Source of the DNA: Schizophyllum amplum
Lineage: Eukaryota > Basidiomycota > Agaricomycetes > Agaricales > Schizophyllaceae
DNA: 64,000 nt
Direction of reading: 5' to 3'
Assembly (NCBI GenBank): GCA_007026445.1
Contig: VDMD01000020.1
Location: 372,001 to 436,000 of the forward strand
The notes beneath the pieces are model-generated. The model saw only the letters and a program-made list of their open reading frames with translations. It had not been told where the DNA came from and searched no databases. The translations under genes and the position numbers were made by a program. Of the stretch, positions 1 through 12,495 are shown piece after piece (positions within the stretch are counted from its first letter, which is position 1; each line of letters begins with the position of its first letter).

Positions 1-696
1 ATTCGCGTACAACTGCTCCCAGGCTTCGCCAAACCTGGGCCCCTCGACGGTCCACTCGAATCCGTGATACTTGAATAGATCCGCTCGAGCTCGTATCTCC
101 GGAGGGTCAAGACAAGGGAGCGTGTCGCAGTGGCTGATCCGGATGTGCAGAGGGACCTGTTGGGACTGGGAGATGTACCGTTGCAGGCCATCGAGAGCGC
201 CGGCTTTCATATTACTGAAGCGCCAGGTACTGTCGAGGGATATGAATGTCCACAGTTGGGGAGCACTGAGAGCAACATGCCGCCAGGCCACGCAGACGCG
301 CGAGTAGATCGGGTCGCCAAGGCCTACCAATTTTTTCCTCCTCCGATCTTTCTCTGGGTCCTCTATGCCCAGAAGCATGTTCAGAGGCGCTATCTCCCGG
401 TCCGCCTTTCGCACAGCTTCCCAGACCTTGAAAATCTCCAGCAGCACGTCTGGCGGCAGACGGCGGACCGGCGCGACGAACGACGTGTTCATCGTCAGCT
501 GCGCCTCAACTTCTGCGCGTAGGGCCTCTATGCGCGCTATCTCCTTGTTGAATCTCGATATTTCCGAGCGCAGCTCAACAGTGCTCTGCGCGATCGCGGC
601 ACCTTCTGCTGCAGATGGGAGGTGACCTTGACGATGACGGTCAACGTTTGCATAGATTGCGGCGCGATCCAGAACGTCGGGGTTATGCGTAATCAT
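1..696 (-). CDS. F-box-like protein, 3' part outside window
   Basis: The frame is open from an ATG at 694-696 to the window edge, so at least 232 residues are visible and the C-terminus lies off the left end. A helical, charged N-terminal stretch (about residues 30-65) precedes an F-box-like core at about 78-89 (LPPDVLLEIF), then a region of the form YSRVCVAWRHVALSAPQLW. This is the usual layout of the large Agaricomycete F-box/LRR-like families, which are thought to recruit substrates to SCF ubiquitin ligases; substrate unknown. The N-terminus aligns by eye with the disrupted F-box gene starting at 19643 and with the relic at about 24899-25160. No intron is needed in the visible part. Confidence 0.7.
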   Translation of the reverse strand, partial: MITHNPDVLDRAAIYANVDRHRQGHLPSAAEGAAIAQSTVELRSEISRFNKEIARIEALRAEVEAQLTMNTSFVAPVRRLPPDVLLEIFKVWEAVRKADREIAPLNMLLGIEDPEKDRRRKKLVGLGDPIYSRVCVAWRHVALSAPQLWTFISLDSTWRFSNMKAGALDGLQRYISQSQQVPLHIRISHCDTLPCLDPPEIRARADLFKYHGFEWTVEGPRFGEAWEQLYAN

Positions 697-1035
697 TGAG
701 AAGAGACCTTGGAAAACGCAGAGTTCCAGGGATGGCAAAAACGATGACTGTGCGAGTCAAGCCCTGGCAAAGGTGACACGTGTCACGCTTCAGGATCATC
801 CGTCGGAGCCGAGAATCTCATTATCACGTGTATACGGATGTTACCGAGTAAACCAACATTTCGAAGCGATGCGATGTCCTTGATTCTTGGCTGCAGAAAA
901 TCTTAAGACTACAAGGGGCTGGGTATGCGAGATACTATGCAGCATAGCAGACTGTCACTACATCTGAGTGCAGTACATTATAGTAATCTAAGTAAAGGCT
1001 AACCGTCGAGATGAGCAGCTCGGTGGGAAGTAACT
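697..1035. other. Intergenic, between divergent-tail genes
   Basis: Upstream sequence of the F-box gene and 3' flank of the low-complexity gene. I see no further gene or repeat in it. Confidence 0.4.
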
Positions 1036-4000
1036 TCATAGGTTCCAGTCCCCTTCAGGAGGTCCATGACCTCCCCGACCATGGCGCTCATGTGGGTCTG
1101 CGTTCTTACGCTTCAATACCAAGGCCTTGCAGGTGTACCACTGCGGTGAGTCGGATTCAAGCTTTGTCGCATATGGAGCGGTGGTAGGAGTGGCGGGCCC
1201 GACGTGCATGCGGGATGGACCAGCGGCGGGGTATGGCACAAAGGGCGTGGGGGAAGAGTAGTAGGGGTCCAATGAACCAGGCTCGGGGCTAACGCACCCC
1301 CGCTGTATCGAAGGTCCGGCGACGGAGGCGGACTCGCCGAATTCGGCCTGCGATGACACTCGCGATGCGGCGGAGTACGTGCGCGAGGGTCCAGGCGTAG
1401 GTGTAGCAGTCGGGACGGCAAAAGAAGGACGAAGACCAGCATGCGAAGGCAGGGCCGATGCGTGGTTGATGTTCCCGAAAGAGGCGTGGTATTGCTGTGG
1501 CTCGCTACGTGTTGAAGGCGCCTGCCGTAACTCGTGATGCGCCGACTCCTGCAGGGGAGCTTGCGCATCGTACGGAAAGTCGTTTGTCGAAGGGACAGGC
1601 TGCTCCGTATGCTGATACGTCCCGGCCTGCTGAGCGTGTTGAGGCTGATGGAATTGCGCGCCTTCTCCCTGTCCCCCGTTCAGGTGAGGATCTGCACTCA
1701 CGTCCGACTGTACGTGATATGCCTGCGGCGGAGGTTGCATTGCTTGGCGCGCACCCATTTGCAAGTTCTCCGAATGAGGCACGAGCCCCACCATTTGCGG
1801 ACCGCTGGAAAATGTGTTCAGCAGCCGAACACGTCGAATGGAATAGCAACAGACTTACCTAGCCATCGCTGAGCCGTTGTAGTAGTTGATATTGACGACT
1901 ATAGCAGGCCGCTGGTGTTGATCCTGACTCGCCTGCCGCTGCTGCCAGTGCCGCCGTAGTTGCTGTTGCTGCTGTTGATGCCGGAGGATCGCCTGCTGCC
2001 GCTGCTGCTGGATTGCTTGCTGGCGCCGCCATTCTTGTACCTCTGCCAGCCGCTCTTCGATCGGCTGGCCATCGTATCGAAGCTGCACGAATTCCTGGTA
2101 CAGAGGTGGCAGGTGTGGCATCTGCTGCGGAGGCATCCCGTACATAGGAGGTTGTGCATACGTATCTGGGTGTTGTTGCGCGAGGGCATCGGGATGGACG
2201 ATCGACTGTCGCTCCATCGAGAGCTGAGGCTTGGTGGAAGGCGGTGAATACGGGCGCTGCCTGGGGAGGTTACGAGTCTGCCGTCGCTGTCCCTTTATAT
2301 GGTCTACGCCTTTCATAAGTTCGTCACTGGAAGCGGGCGGTCAGTGACAAAGGAGTGCAACAAAGGCAGAAACGTACTGATGGTTCCGTTGACTGGAAGA
2401 TTCCTCAAACGCCGCCGGGGCCTGCTCATTGCAAGGCTGCGACTGAGACTTGGAGGTCTTCGGGAAAGCGCGGAATTTGTATGGACTTTCCGGGGGTAGC
2501 TGCATTGTTTGAACGTCGGCTTCGTCCAAAAGCACCTCTGGTACGCGCATGCGCTGCGGAACAGGAGGGGGGATATCAAAACGCGGCTCTGAAGGTGATG
2601 GGCGAGGGATTCCACCAGGCTCCCGGCGAGGTGCAATTTGTTGCTGGTCTTGGGCTTCCGTCTTCAGCGAACTTGCCACTGTAGGCGCGATAGAGCATGG
2701 ACTTTGAGAGGAGTGTGCAACTGGATTAGCCCACTGAGCTGGCGTGGAGGCTTCCTGCGCCCGTACTTGCGCCCCCCAAGCTGCAGAGAATATCGAACCA
2801 GTGAAATTCGAGGCATCGGTGGTTGTCGACGGCGTTGGGGCACCGAGACCGCACGGAGGACCTTGCGTGGGAGAAGGAGCGTGAATTGGTACCGAGAAGT
2901 GCCATACGTGTGGTTGGGAGTCGCCCTCGGACGGCGGCGCAGCAGCTTCTGGCAGTTGCCCTACTGATGCATTTGGCGCGGAAGCACCTGCATTGGTTGT
3001 GCGGCCTGAAGCATAGGTGTCTTCCCCGTCTGAATCCTCGATTTCGATGGGCAGGCTGTGGACATGATGAATGTGATTGATAGAATCTAGCGGAGCAGAC
3101 GACGTACGCTTTTGACCCCTGCTGGTTCGCCTTCCGTTCTGCCTCGGCCTGAGCCTCTTTCTCGATGTTCTTCCGGGCTGTTGCCTTCTTCTGGGCCTCT
3201 GCGCGGGCCATGATGGTCACAGATTCATCTTGCTCTTTCTTTGGTTTCTTCGCCAACAAACTCTTCGCTTTCTCGTCCGGTATGGGGCGCGCCATGAAGA
3301 GAGGACCATAGGTTCTTACCACAGTCTCCTCGAATGGACGCCTCGCAGGATCATGTACGTGCACGTACAGGATACGGATTTTGCCGTCCCATCGCTTCAC
3401 TCGATCGATGACACGCCAATATCGAGAGTATACGTCACGCTCGACCAGCCTCTGTGCGTGAATGGGACCCAACTCGTTGTGCGTCAGGTCGCGATAGCAC
3501 CAGCCGTTGCACTGGTCATAGTCATCCAAGCAGTGCTTTCCGCGTGGATGTTTGGTTCTGAACTCCTTGATGCGTTGCTCCCGAATGGATAGCGTCTTGC
3601 ATGGAAGAGTTGTGGTCGACTGGACATGCGCAGGCAGCGTCAAGCACCCTTGATCAACTTCCTGTGTCGAAGATTCCACGACAATAATGGACAAGCCTTT
3701 GGCGACATTCTTTTTTGGAGAGATTTGCAAGGGGTTCACGGATGAGCGCTGTGACGGGTCGCCCGGTCGGGGATGACGGAAGCGTAGAGGAGAAATATGG
3801 CATGTGGGGGTGGCAGAGGAAGTCTGGTTGAAGCAGCGCAGGACTGGGGTGGGAGTGACAGGAGGGCGGGGGGCGTCCGGGATTGTGACTTCTTCGTACT
3901 CTCCGTCATCGTCGTCGTCGTCGTTGTCGTCGTCCGCGGCACGAGCAGACGCATCAACTGTGGGCAAATCACTGAGAGCGGCGTCAAAGTCTGCCCACGG

Positions 4001-4768
4001 CGAGCTTTCATGGATGGGGGTCGGCTCGTCATGTGTGACCTGGTCGTCGTCTGGCCGCATAATGACAAAGTGCTCTTCGTCCGGAAACGCGCTCATAGAA
4101 TTTGGCCGTTTGTCGTCGTCCGTGTCTTCATGGCTACTTGCCAGCTTACGCACGAACTCTTTCTCGGAGATGTCTACGAGATCAGCTGCGCCGTCCGCGC
4201 CTTCGTCGCCTTTGTCGAAATCCGCGTCTTGACTGGCGTCGGTGGCGTAGTCGCCGTCGTCGCTCGCGTTGTCCGTAGACTCGTCGTCATCACCGTGGCA
4301 GTGGTCGCGCTCTGTTTCGAGAGGTGGAGAGGAGATGGAATTGGCGGATCGGGTGGCTTGGTCGGTGCCAGTGCTTGCGACGACGGGCCGACGGCAAGAC
4401 GAGGTGGCTGGCGAGTGGCTTGCGGCATACATGAGTCTGCGCTCCAAGTAGGGGTCGTTGGACCTGGTCATGGTGGAGGGTAGGACGTGTTTGTCTCGTT
4501 TGTGACTGGCGTATGTCGGTCTCAAGACTGGCGGGTCCTTTCCGTTCGTTCGTTCTCGTTCAAAACCGTCACCGCAGGTCACGGATGTGTCTTCCGTGCG
4601 ATGAGGGTGACCGGAAAGTTGGGATGAGTGGCCTGAGCTGAGAAAATCAGGTTCAGGTCGTAGAGCGAGGGAATGGTGAAAGTGAAGCCTTGAGTGGCAG
4701 ACACGTGATGGCGTTGGCGGAATTACCGGCGCAGGACCGACGCGTTCCAGTTCAGTCACTCGTGTCAC
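1036..4768 (-). CDS. Long low-complexity protein, four exons, unrecognised
   Basis: Inferred exons on the minus strand are 4768-3108, 3055-2378, 2326-1859 and 1804-1036, with GT-AG introns of 52, 51 and 54 bp; the total is divisible by three and encodes about 1191 residues. The N-terminal third is acidic and Ser/Thr/Pro-rich with a long Asp run. The only compact-looking segment is about residues 400-520 (with CNGWCYRDL and RYWRVIDRVKRWDG), followed by a charged, Lys/Glu-rich helix. The C-terminal half is Pro/Gln-rich with polyglutamine tracts near 1930-2010. I do not recognise a family. The Gln/Pro-rich tail and acidic stretches would fit a nuclear regulatory protein, but this is inference. 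The start could lie further upstream. Confidence 0.65.
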
Positions 4769-6740
4769 AAACTTGTTCGTCTTCGTTCGGCCGCTCTTCC
4801 GCGTTGACCGCCAAGGATTTGAACAGTCGCGTGCGCCTTGGAGTAATCCGTTGGACGCGAAGGGAGGACAGATATATCATATCCAGAACCACGACGAGAC
4901 GGTGATGTTTTCGGGTCGCTGATAATCCGTCAGCGCGTTGTTGCGGACGCGAAAGGACCTGCCACTTACGCGTCGCTTGAGGTGAGTTTGTGAGGCACAG
5001 GGATCGTGCTTTCATCACTTTTAGGTGCCTGGTCGTGCCAAATTATGGACTGTATGCGTAATCATTCTGCAAACATACCCAAGATCATAAAGTGAACTGC
5101 AATGGTCATAAACGTGGGCGTACCTTTCTTCTGATTTGACTGCTCAGACTCAAGAAAACCGCATCATTGACTACCCTGATAGAATGAGCGCAAGCGGACG
5201 TCGTAGCTGTGGGTGTGTCAGTGATCCTTCCGCCCACGACAAAAGACAGCTGACGCACCAGGGCTCGGGCAATGCTCGTGGGCTGCGCTTTCCTGCGAGA
5301 TTCGGCAGCCAGTCATCCGAGCAGGCTAGATGACTAGGTCGGCGTAGTGCGGCTGCTGTCGGAAACTGCAGGTGAGTACTTAGCATCAGCTGTCTTTGCA
5401 TGGCGTCAGTATTCTTCTGCGAGACGGAATCTGTACCTACGATAACTGAAGCACCTCCCAGGGCCGCGAAGACGTGAAGCGAGATCCCAGCAAGTCGCCT
5501 TTCCAAAAGAGCTACGTCCACGAGCTTACGGCAAGTCAGTAGGCCCATTCTTCTCCAGTTGCGCACCTCGCTCAAAGTCAGGTATACTTATGTTTGGGCG
5601 CTGCATCCGGGTTGCCGCTTATATGGCGCATGTAAATTGTCGAGGCCATACGACTACTAACAGTGGCAAGCGCAGCTTCTGCGCGAACTTGGCTTTACGG
5701 TAAGCAGGTCAATGTTCACATGAGAAGTATAGCACGCACGCTACTGCTCAAAAAATATTCCCTCCTTCCCTTCGGTCATACATGGAGCATCGAACCCTGT
5801 CCTGCTATGGGCGAACGGCGCAGTAGGTCCATATGGGTCCATCATCACATTCGTCGTTCCCCTTTTGATTTTTGTCTTGGTCGACCGCCTGTCGCTCACA
5901 CACTCCCACAGGCTGATGTCATCTATATAGAGGTCAGAGATGCCGTGGAGCTTGCCTAGGACATTGCGAGGTCATCGGCCGGCGAATTTGGTGAGCAAAT
6001 CCGTCGTATTCTGTCTACTGGTTGCCCGATGGCACAAAGTTCCAAGCTACAGCACTGAAAATATGTCAGAAACTTATTCCAGGAAGCTCTCGAGGTCACT
6101 CGCCTAGAGATACCCATCCATTGGGAGCGCCATCCTAAGGGAATACGCCGCACAATCCCGGGTGGCAAGATCGGTCTGCCCGCCCAAGATAATCCTTGTC
6201 GGAGAGTTTCTGGCACGTAAATGACCGTCTCGCGGTGTTTTTTTGGCAACTAGACGCCCTCCGGTCGGCTCTGCGCTCTCGTTGCTCGCAGAGGGCTCGT
6301 CGACGAGGGCACAGTGACCAGGCGTGAGACTTTTGACTCTATATGGGTTTCCTCACGTGCATTTGGCTCCTTCTCATGTCTCCAGATGGCTTCAGCTTGT
6401 GTTTGCAGACTCGACAGCCTTGTACACTTCCTCGCTTAATTATGTCCCATCACAGATTGTAGTCTGCATGCCCTCGCACTCTGGAGACATCCGCTATTGA
6501 ATATCGACCTGCCACAGGACGATTCTTCGACACCCGTCCTATGTCCTTATGTTGCCAGCCGAGAGTGGCCACTCAGCACTGCCAGCGAGAGCATGCAAAC
6601 GATACATGTTCCCATGTGAGATGCGTAGAGATCAGAACATATATACATACATAATAAGACGGGAGGATATGATGAGACTGACGCACTGCGCTCGCGGCTG
6701 GTGCCCAAACCTGCACCCGCGGCTACCGCCCAAACTTCGG
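4769..6740. other. Gene-poor stretch of about 2 kb
   Basis: Only short open frames with unconvincing composition are present on both strands. No family, transposon terminus or RNA gene could be supported by reading; small spliced genes cannot be excluded. Confidence 0.3.
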
Positions 6741-9679
6741 CTACCGCCCGAACTTGCGCAACGGATCTGACTTCCGCTTCCCCCCACCCCCACCCCCACC
6801 ACGGCCACCACCCTGACCTCCCCTCCCGCCACGGCCACCCCTCCCACCGCGTCCCCGGCCCCGCCCCCGGCCTCGACCCGCGTCCTTTTTGAAGGGGACG
6901 AAGCCGACGTCGTCGGTCTTGCTGCCCTCGGCGGGGGCGTTGGCGGTTTCTGGATAGGTGTCAGTTTGCGATAATGTATAGGTGTCAGTTGATGGATATG
7001 TGTCAGTTCAATGAAGATGGATAGTGACGAAGATGGATAGTGACGAAGATAAATAGTTACGAAGGTGGATAGTGAGGAAGATGTAGGCACAACGACGGAG
7101 AGTCACGAAGATGAATAGGACAATAGGTGAGCAAGCATGAGACGTACGAGCAGCCACACCCCCCGGTATCAGGTACTTTGGCACAAACTTCATATGGCTC
7201 TGCACGCGCTGCGGATGCAGGGCGCGGTCGTGCTTGAGGAACTCAAGGTCCAGAGGGTTGTCCTCGAAATGGGCCTGTGGAATACGCCCATGCATCAGCA
7301 CACCACATTCAACCTGTAGCCCAACCCCATCCAAACCAACGCACCTTCAACTTCTCACTCCCCAACACCTCCGCCTTCAACTCCCTCACCCGCGCATCCC
7401 TCACCGCCGCCCTCGTCACGCTCCTCAACGCATCCTCCATCCGATACCTAAACGCCTCCACCTGCTTCATATCAAACCGATACTCCTTCACCGCCCCCTC
7501 CCCCTGCTCCCGCTCAATCCTCGCAAACACCGCCTCATCCTTCTCCCCCAGCGTCCGATCCCCCTTGCTGAACAAGCCCAGCCCATCGCCCGCCGCCCCG
7601 CTCACAAAGCTCAGCGCCATCCCCGCGCGCCCCGCGCGCGCCGTCCGGCCTACGCGGTGCGTGTACGCGCGCGCGGAGCCCGGGAGATCAAAGTTGAGCA
7701 CGGCGGCGACGTCGATGAAGTCGACGCCGCGGGTGACGCCGTATTCGGCGTCTTTGGCGCGGCTGTGCTTTTTTGGGTGGCCTTGCTTTTTGGAGGGCTC
7801 GGGTTGCGTCGCGGCGGAGGTTTGATCGGTGGTGGACGATTTGGCCTTCTTGCGGGCGGCTGGGGGTGGTGTGGGTGCGCGTTTGCGCTTGAGAGCCGGG
7901 GACGGGGAGGTGGTGCGTTGGGCAGAGGTGACTGTGGGGGTGCGAGAGATCAGTATCGAACCGGCGTGAGTTGGTTGACAGCCGAGTGGGGCTGAGAAAC
8001 GATGGATGGGGTGGAATGGTAGACTCACAGCCAACATCCTCGCCATCTTCGTCTTCTTCCTTCTCATCTTCGTCTGCTTCGTCTGCCTCCTCTTCCTCGT
8101 CTCCATCCTTCTCCTCATCCACCGCCTCCCGCTCAATATCCTCCTCATCCCGCTCGCCCATGCCGCTCTCGTCTGTCGCAATTATATAGTCGTAGACGCC
8201 CTTGTTGAACTCCTGGACGGTGTGGTACCTGGAATCAAGTCAGCTTCGTGAACAGTCGCCGTATACTCGAAGCGGCCACGACTCGATCACTCGCTGGGCC
8301 CATATTCGAGCACTACATGCGACCACTCATCGCCACTCATCCGCCCACGGATAGGGCCCTCCATTGGACCCCGACCCGGTCACCCATTACATCCCGATTC
8401 AGCCCCATGTCCCTCCCTGGACCAGACTCCACATCTACCACAGCACACGACCACTCACCGACTATTCAACGGCAGCTCGCTGTTCAGCACGCAGCTCTTG
8501 ATCGAGAACTGCTCCAAAAACAGCTTCAGGCGGTAGCACCGGTCGACGTCGTTGACGAAGATGATGCATTTGCCTAAGGGTGGGAGTCAGCATGACATGG
8601 CCGAACTGCATAGTGAGAGCCAAAAGTCGGGTGGTAGCATATAAGAAGTAAACCGAAATAGGAGAAGGAAAAAGTGGCAGGCATATAAGGAAGAAAAAGC
8701 GGCAAGCATATAAAGAAAAGGAAAAGGAGACTCACCCTGGATGAGCTTGAGCTTCAGGATCACATATGTGAGCAGAAATTTGTCGCGTTGGCTGCAGCGG
8801 ACGGCGTATTGGGTGAGGTTGGCGGCAGCCGGGTCTTCCTCGAGTTTTAGAATAGCCTAGAAGGAAATTAGTAAGATGCGTTGAAGAAAATGTGGATATA
8901 TGCGCACCGGATTCCGCAGGGCAAGCCCCTTGAGCATCTCCACGTCCTCGGTCATGGTGGCGCTCATAAGGAAGGACTGGTAGACCTTCGGGAGGTAGCC
9001 GCCATTAAAGATGCCGCGCACATCCTCATCGTGGCCGTACGATAGGATGAGATCGGCCTCGTCGATGACGAGGGAGTCGAGAGCGGAGAGGGACAGGGCC
9101 TTGGATTGAAGGAAAGAGAGCGCGCGAGAGGGCGTGGAGATGACGACGTGGTGTTTGTCGGACAGGAGGGTCCTTGTATGCGCGTCAGTCTGGATTGCAC
9201 GCGTGAAGAACAAGCAGAACGTACCTCTGCAGTCCAGCCGCGTTACCCGAGGCGACGTTGATGACCGAGACTTCCCCCTCGCAGTACGCTAGTAGCTTTC
9301 GCAGGTGCGCGTTCACCTGCTCCGCGAGCTCACGCGTCGGCACGAGAATCAGCGCGCGCGTAGCGGGCTCCTCCTAACGATCGACTTGCATCAGCCCCAT
9401 AACCTTGCTGCACACCCCGCGAAACGCACCTACACTTTTCGCGTTCAGGTTCAGGATCTTTTGTACCAGGGGGACACAGTAGGCGGCGGTCTTGCCGCTG
9501 CCGGTGCGTGCACGGGCGAGGATGTCGCGGCTTTCGAGGGCAAGGGGGATCGCCTTGGCCTGCACGAGCGTCGGCCGCGCGAAGCCAAGATCGGCGAGCG
9601 CGCGGAGGAGCCGCTGGTCGAGGACATTAGAGAACGAGGCAAATGTCGTCTGCGTGTCGACGAGGCTTTCGTCGGGCAT
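6741..9679 (-). CDS. DBP9: ATP-dependent DEAD-box RNA helicase DBP9
   Basis: Multi-exon gene starting at ATG 9679-9677. Exon 1 has the Q-motif region with [13 protein letters not shown] and the Walker A ARTGSGKT. The next exons carry PTRELAEQV (motif Ia), TPSR, VIDEADL (the DEAD motif) and SAT (motif III). The C-terminal RecA lobe shows [18 protein letters not shown], then GVTRGVDF and [10 protein letters not shown] (motif VI). The tail has the family-typical [16 protein letters not shown] block and ends in a Gly/Arg-rich, basic region with DPLRKFGR. Between YDYIIATDE and GVTRGVDF lies a highly acidic insertion followed by a Lys-rich, NLS-like stretch, as is usual for fungal DBP9. DBP9 acts in the nucleolus in 60S ribosome assembly. 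It is divergent from HSP10, with 280 bp between the starts. Confidence 0.93.
6957..7125. repeat. Short tandem repeats inside the last DBP9 intron
   Basis: The intron between the LIPG-encoding and the Gly/Arg-rich last exon contains repeated units of roughly 16 bp (variants of AGATGGATAGTGACGA) preceded by GATGTGTCAGTT-like units. It makes this the longest intron-like gap in the 3' half of the gene. Confidence 0.6.
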
Positions 9680-9959
9680 GATATTCTCTTCGACGTCGTG
9701 GACGGCGACGAGGTCAGAAAAACAATGAACAGCCGAGAACAATGCACATGTGGCGGTGCAAAATTTGGGATTCCCCACCTCGTGGCGAGGACATCGTGGG
9801 AATATTTGATCAGTTCCACGTGATCGCGCGCTTGGAATATCGTGGAAACTTTTTGCTTCCTCCCGCACTTGTCCTCGTCCTCCTCCTCGTTCTTCCGACT
9901 TCTTAGCTGAAGTTTTTCGCTGGCTTTCCCTCGCTGTTGACTTGCTTTTGTCTGCTCAA

Positions 9960-10729
9960 ATGGTGAGTGACGGTGTGCAGAGTCGAGGAGGAGGAGCACA
10001 TTCGGAGCGACCGGGTTGCAGAGAGGCTCGTCGCGTTGCACTTGCCTGCATTTGAGCGACCTCGGGGTCTCCAGGGAGGCTGCGCAAGCCATGCACGGAG
10101 TCTCTGGACGCGTTTACCAGCTAGCGCGTGCGGCATGCCATCTCCCTGCGAAGCGTGCACTGCTCCCCGGACCTGCGCTGCGTTTAGGCTTGGTCATACG
10201 CCGTGCTGACATGCTTCACAGGCCGCCCAAGCTACCTTCAAGTCCATCAAGGCCGTCGTCCCTCTCCTGGACCGCGTCCTCGTCCAGCGCTTCAAGCCCG
10301 AGACCGTACGTCTACATCCCTACCACGTATCAGCTCTCTCCGCCTACCCTCTTACCATTGCATACCCCCCTTCTGCCTCCCTTTCCTCACCGCCCACCCA
10401 CTCCGCACCTTCCTCATCCACTAACTCACCTCTCAGAAAACTGCCTCCGGTATCTTCATCCCCTCCACCGCCGCCAGCACCCCGCTGCCCGAGGCCACCG
10501 TCATCGCCACCGGCCCTGGTGCGCCGAACAAGGAGGGCACCCTTGTGCCCACGCAGGTGAAGGCCGGCGACCGCGTGCTGCTGCCCGGGTGGGGCGGGAA
10601 CTCGATCAAGGTCGGCGAGGAGGTAAGCTTTTACTTTACTCTATCCAGCGTAATAGTGTGTACTCATCCTTGTTGCAGGAGTACTTCCTCTTCAAGGACC
10701 AAGACATTCTCGCGAAGATCCAGGAGTAG
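9960..10729 (+). CDS. HSP10: HSP10 / chaperonin 10 (mitochondrial co-chaperonin)
   Basis: Spliced as 9960-9962, 10222-10305, 10437-10622 and 10679-10729, total 324 nt, 107 residues. The product reads as a complete Cpn10: KAVVPLLDRVLVQRF at the N-terminus, the mobile loop around KTASGIFIPS, then EATVIATGPG, VKAGDRVLLPGWGG and a C-terminal YFLFKDQDILAKI. It caps the mitochondrial HSP60 chamber. An oddity is that exon 1 consists of the ATG alone, followed directly by a GTGAGT donor and a 259-bp intron. The gene is divergent from DBP9, so the 280-bp space between them probably holds both promoters. Confidence 0.95.
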
Positions 10730-11985
10730 GCGGTGCCCTAGTGTTGCTTTGGCTAGTCCACGCTTCACGGCTGTCATCATCATCATGGTCTTCGATCCTT
10801 CACGGGAACGACTTAGCATCTGGCGGACACAACGCGCTACCAGCACCCGCGGGCGCGCGTGGAGTCTAGTGGGCGTGCGTGGAGTTGTGGGCGTTGGTGG
10901 AAGCCGAACACAATGAATAAACTAATCTACTTACGGGCTGCTAATGTCTTTACTGGGGTTATGCTTACGAATCACTACTCAGTATATGGGTCATTCGACT
11001 GGCGGACATCCCAGGCAGTCGTTCGACATGGGGCGAAGTCAAGTTCAGCTTCGCCCAAAGTTCAAGTTGGCTTTGCCCGAAGTCGAACTCAGGTCTGTTT
11101 CTTCATCAAGATCTAGTGACTAGATCAGTAATATCATCAGTGAACACTGACAGTACGACCGTGAGCGTCTCATCGCTCCCGCTCTTTGGCTGACTCCGGG
11201 TATATGGCATGCACGGGCAACTTGCTTCTCGAAGAATGAAGCACCTCAGCCTGACCATGCAGTCCCGCGTCCTTCTGCCTTCGTTGCATGCTCCTGGCAT
11301 GCTCTTCATCTGCTCTAGATGCTCTCGTCCGCAGCAACGGCCATTCCCTCTAGCGTCCCTCCAAGCTCCCGCGTGGACTGACTCTTCTCAATCACTGGCG
11401 TTGTTCCAAGTATGGAAGCAGGAAGAGTCACTTGCAATGATTCAGAAGAAGCGAGTCAATCTCGGAATAGCAATTTGACCCCGAATCAGTAAGTGAGCCC
11501 TCCGCATCTGCTCGCCTTTCGTCCTTCCTAATCCCCAGGCTTCAAGCCACAGCCTTCTGCGCATCCAACTTTGAATGGATGTCGCAACTCGCGACTCGCG
11601 CAAGTTGAGCTCTGGTTGAGCTGTTGAACTTCGCTCACGCTGCTGCGGAGCCGTGGGTGGCGTGACCCCGTTGCAACGCCCCCCGAACCGCCGTTTCACG
11701 CTGCGACGTCCTCCGCTCATGTGCGCCGCTGCGCTCAGTTCATGCGCCCGCCCGCGCGCCCCGTCGCCCGGCGCCAGCGCGATAAGCTCTCAGCAACGTG
11801 GGCGTGGGCCCGCGCACGAGGTGCGCTCTACCTGAGCTAGCCGGCGTATGGGCGGGCAGTAGGAGGGCAGACGTATAAATGGCGTCGCACGAAGCCCCGA
11901 GTCTTCCAGCGCTCGCCTCCCCTCCGCGGTCCCGTCCCTCGCTCGCCTCCCCTCTCCTCGCCCTCCTCCCCTCACCTCGCTCGCC
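10730..11985. other. Intergenic, HSP10 3' flank and RNase promoter
   Basis: No gene supported. A short locally repeated segment (GAAGTCAAGTTCAGCTTCGCCC variants) lies around 11030-11095. The last 150 bp before 11986 are strongly pyrimidine-rich, as in many fungal 5' leaders; a TATAAA-like sequence sits near 11873-11879. Confidence 0.4.
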
Positions 11986-12495
11986 ATGATGTTCGCCGCG
12001 ACCCTCCTCTCTCTCGCCGCCGCCGCCTCCGCCGTCGTGCTCCCGCGCGCGTGGCCCTCCGGCGACGTCACCTGCGGCAGCAACGTCTACTCGCTCGCCG
12101 ACGTCAAGGCCGCCGTCCAGAACGGCGTCGACCACCTCGACGACCCCATCGGCGACAACTCGTACCCGCACAAGTACAACAACTACGAGGGGCTGGACCT
12201 GTACTGCTCGGGCGAGTCGGACTACAATGAGGTGCGTCACTGTTAACTTGGAGGGTTGGGAGTGCGCGATGTGTGTTCTGATATGGTCTGTTTTGTACTA
12301 GTTCCCCATCCTTCCCTCGGGTCTCTACGACGGCGGGTCGCCGGACACGGACCGGGTGGTGTTCTCGGACAACGGCGTTTACTGCGCGTATGTGTATCCT
12401 TCTTGTCGGTTCTCCCAGGTACTGATGCACCTCCTAGAGTTGTTACGCACACGGGCGCCTCGGGCAACAACTTTGTCTCTTGCGAGGGCGATTAG
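11986..12495 (+). CDS. Secreted guanyl-specific ribonuclease, RNase T1/N1 family
   Basis: Exons 11986-12231, 12302-12387 and 12438-12495 give 390 nt, 129 residues, the usual precursor length. Residues 1 to about 17 form a hydrophobic signal peptide, followed by a short segment before TCGSN. Catalytic positions of RNase T1 are all visible: Tyr and His in YPHKYNNYEG (Tyr38, His40), Glu in NEFPIL (Glu58), Arg in DTDRVVF (Arg77) and His in THTGASGNNF (His92). It should cleave single-stranded RNA 3' of guanosine outside the cell. The first T1 disulfide partner is replaced (CGSNVYS), while an extra cysteine pair (YCSGE and VYCAV) is present, reminiscent of the cysteines of mushroom RNases such as Po1. 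It lacks the length and inserts of ribotoxins. Confidence 0.92.

Noticed and set aside
3797..4483. 228-codon plus-strand frame rich in Val
   Set aside because: Antisense to the Asp/Thr-rich part of the low-complexity gene; the Val runs are simply reversed Asp codons.
11986..12495. Ribotoxin (sarcin-like) identity for the secreted RNase
   Set aside because: Length and sequence match the small T1/N1 type; the long loops of ribotoxins are absent.
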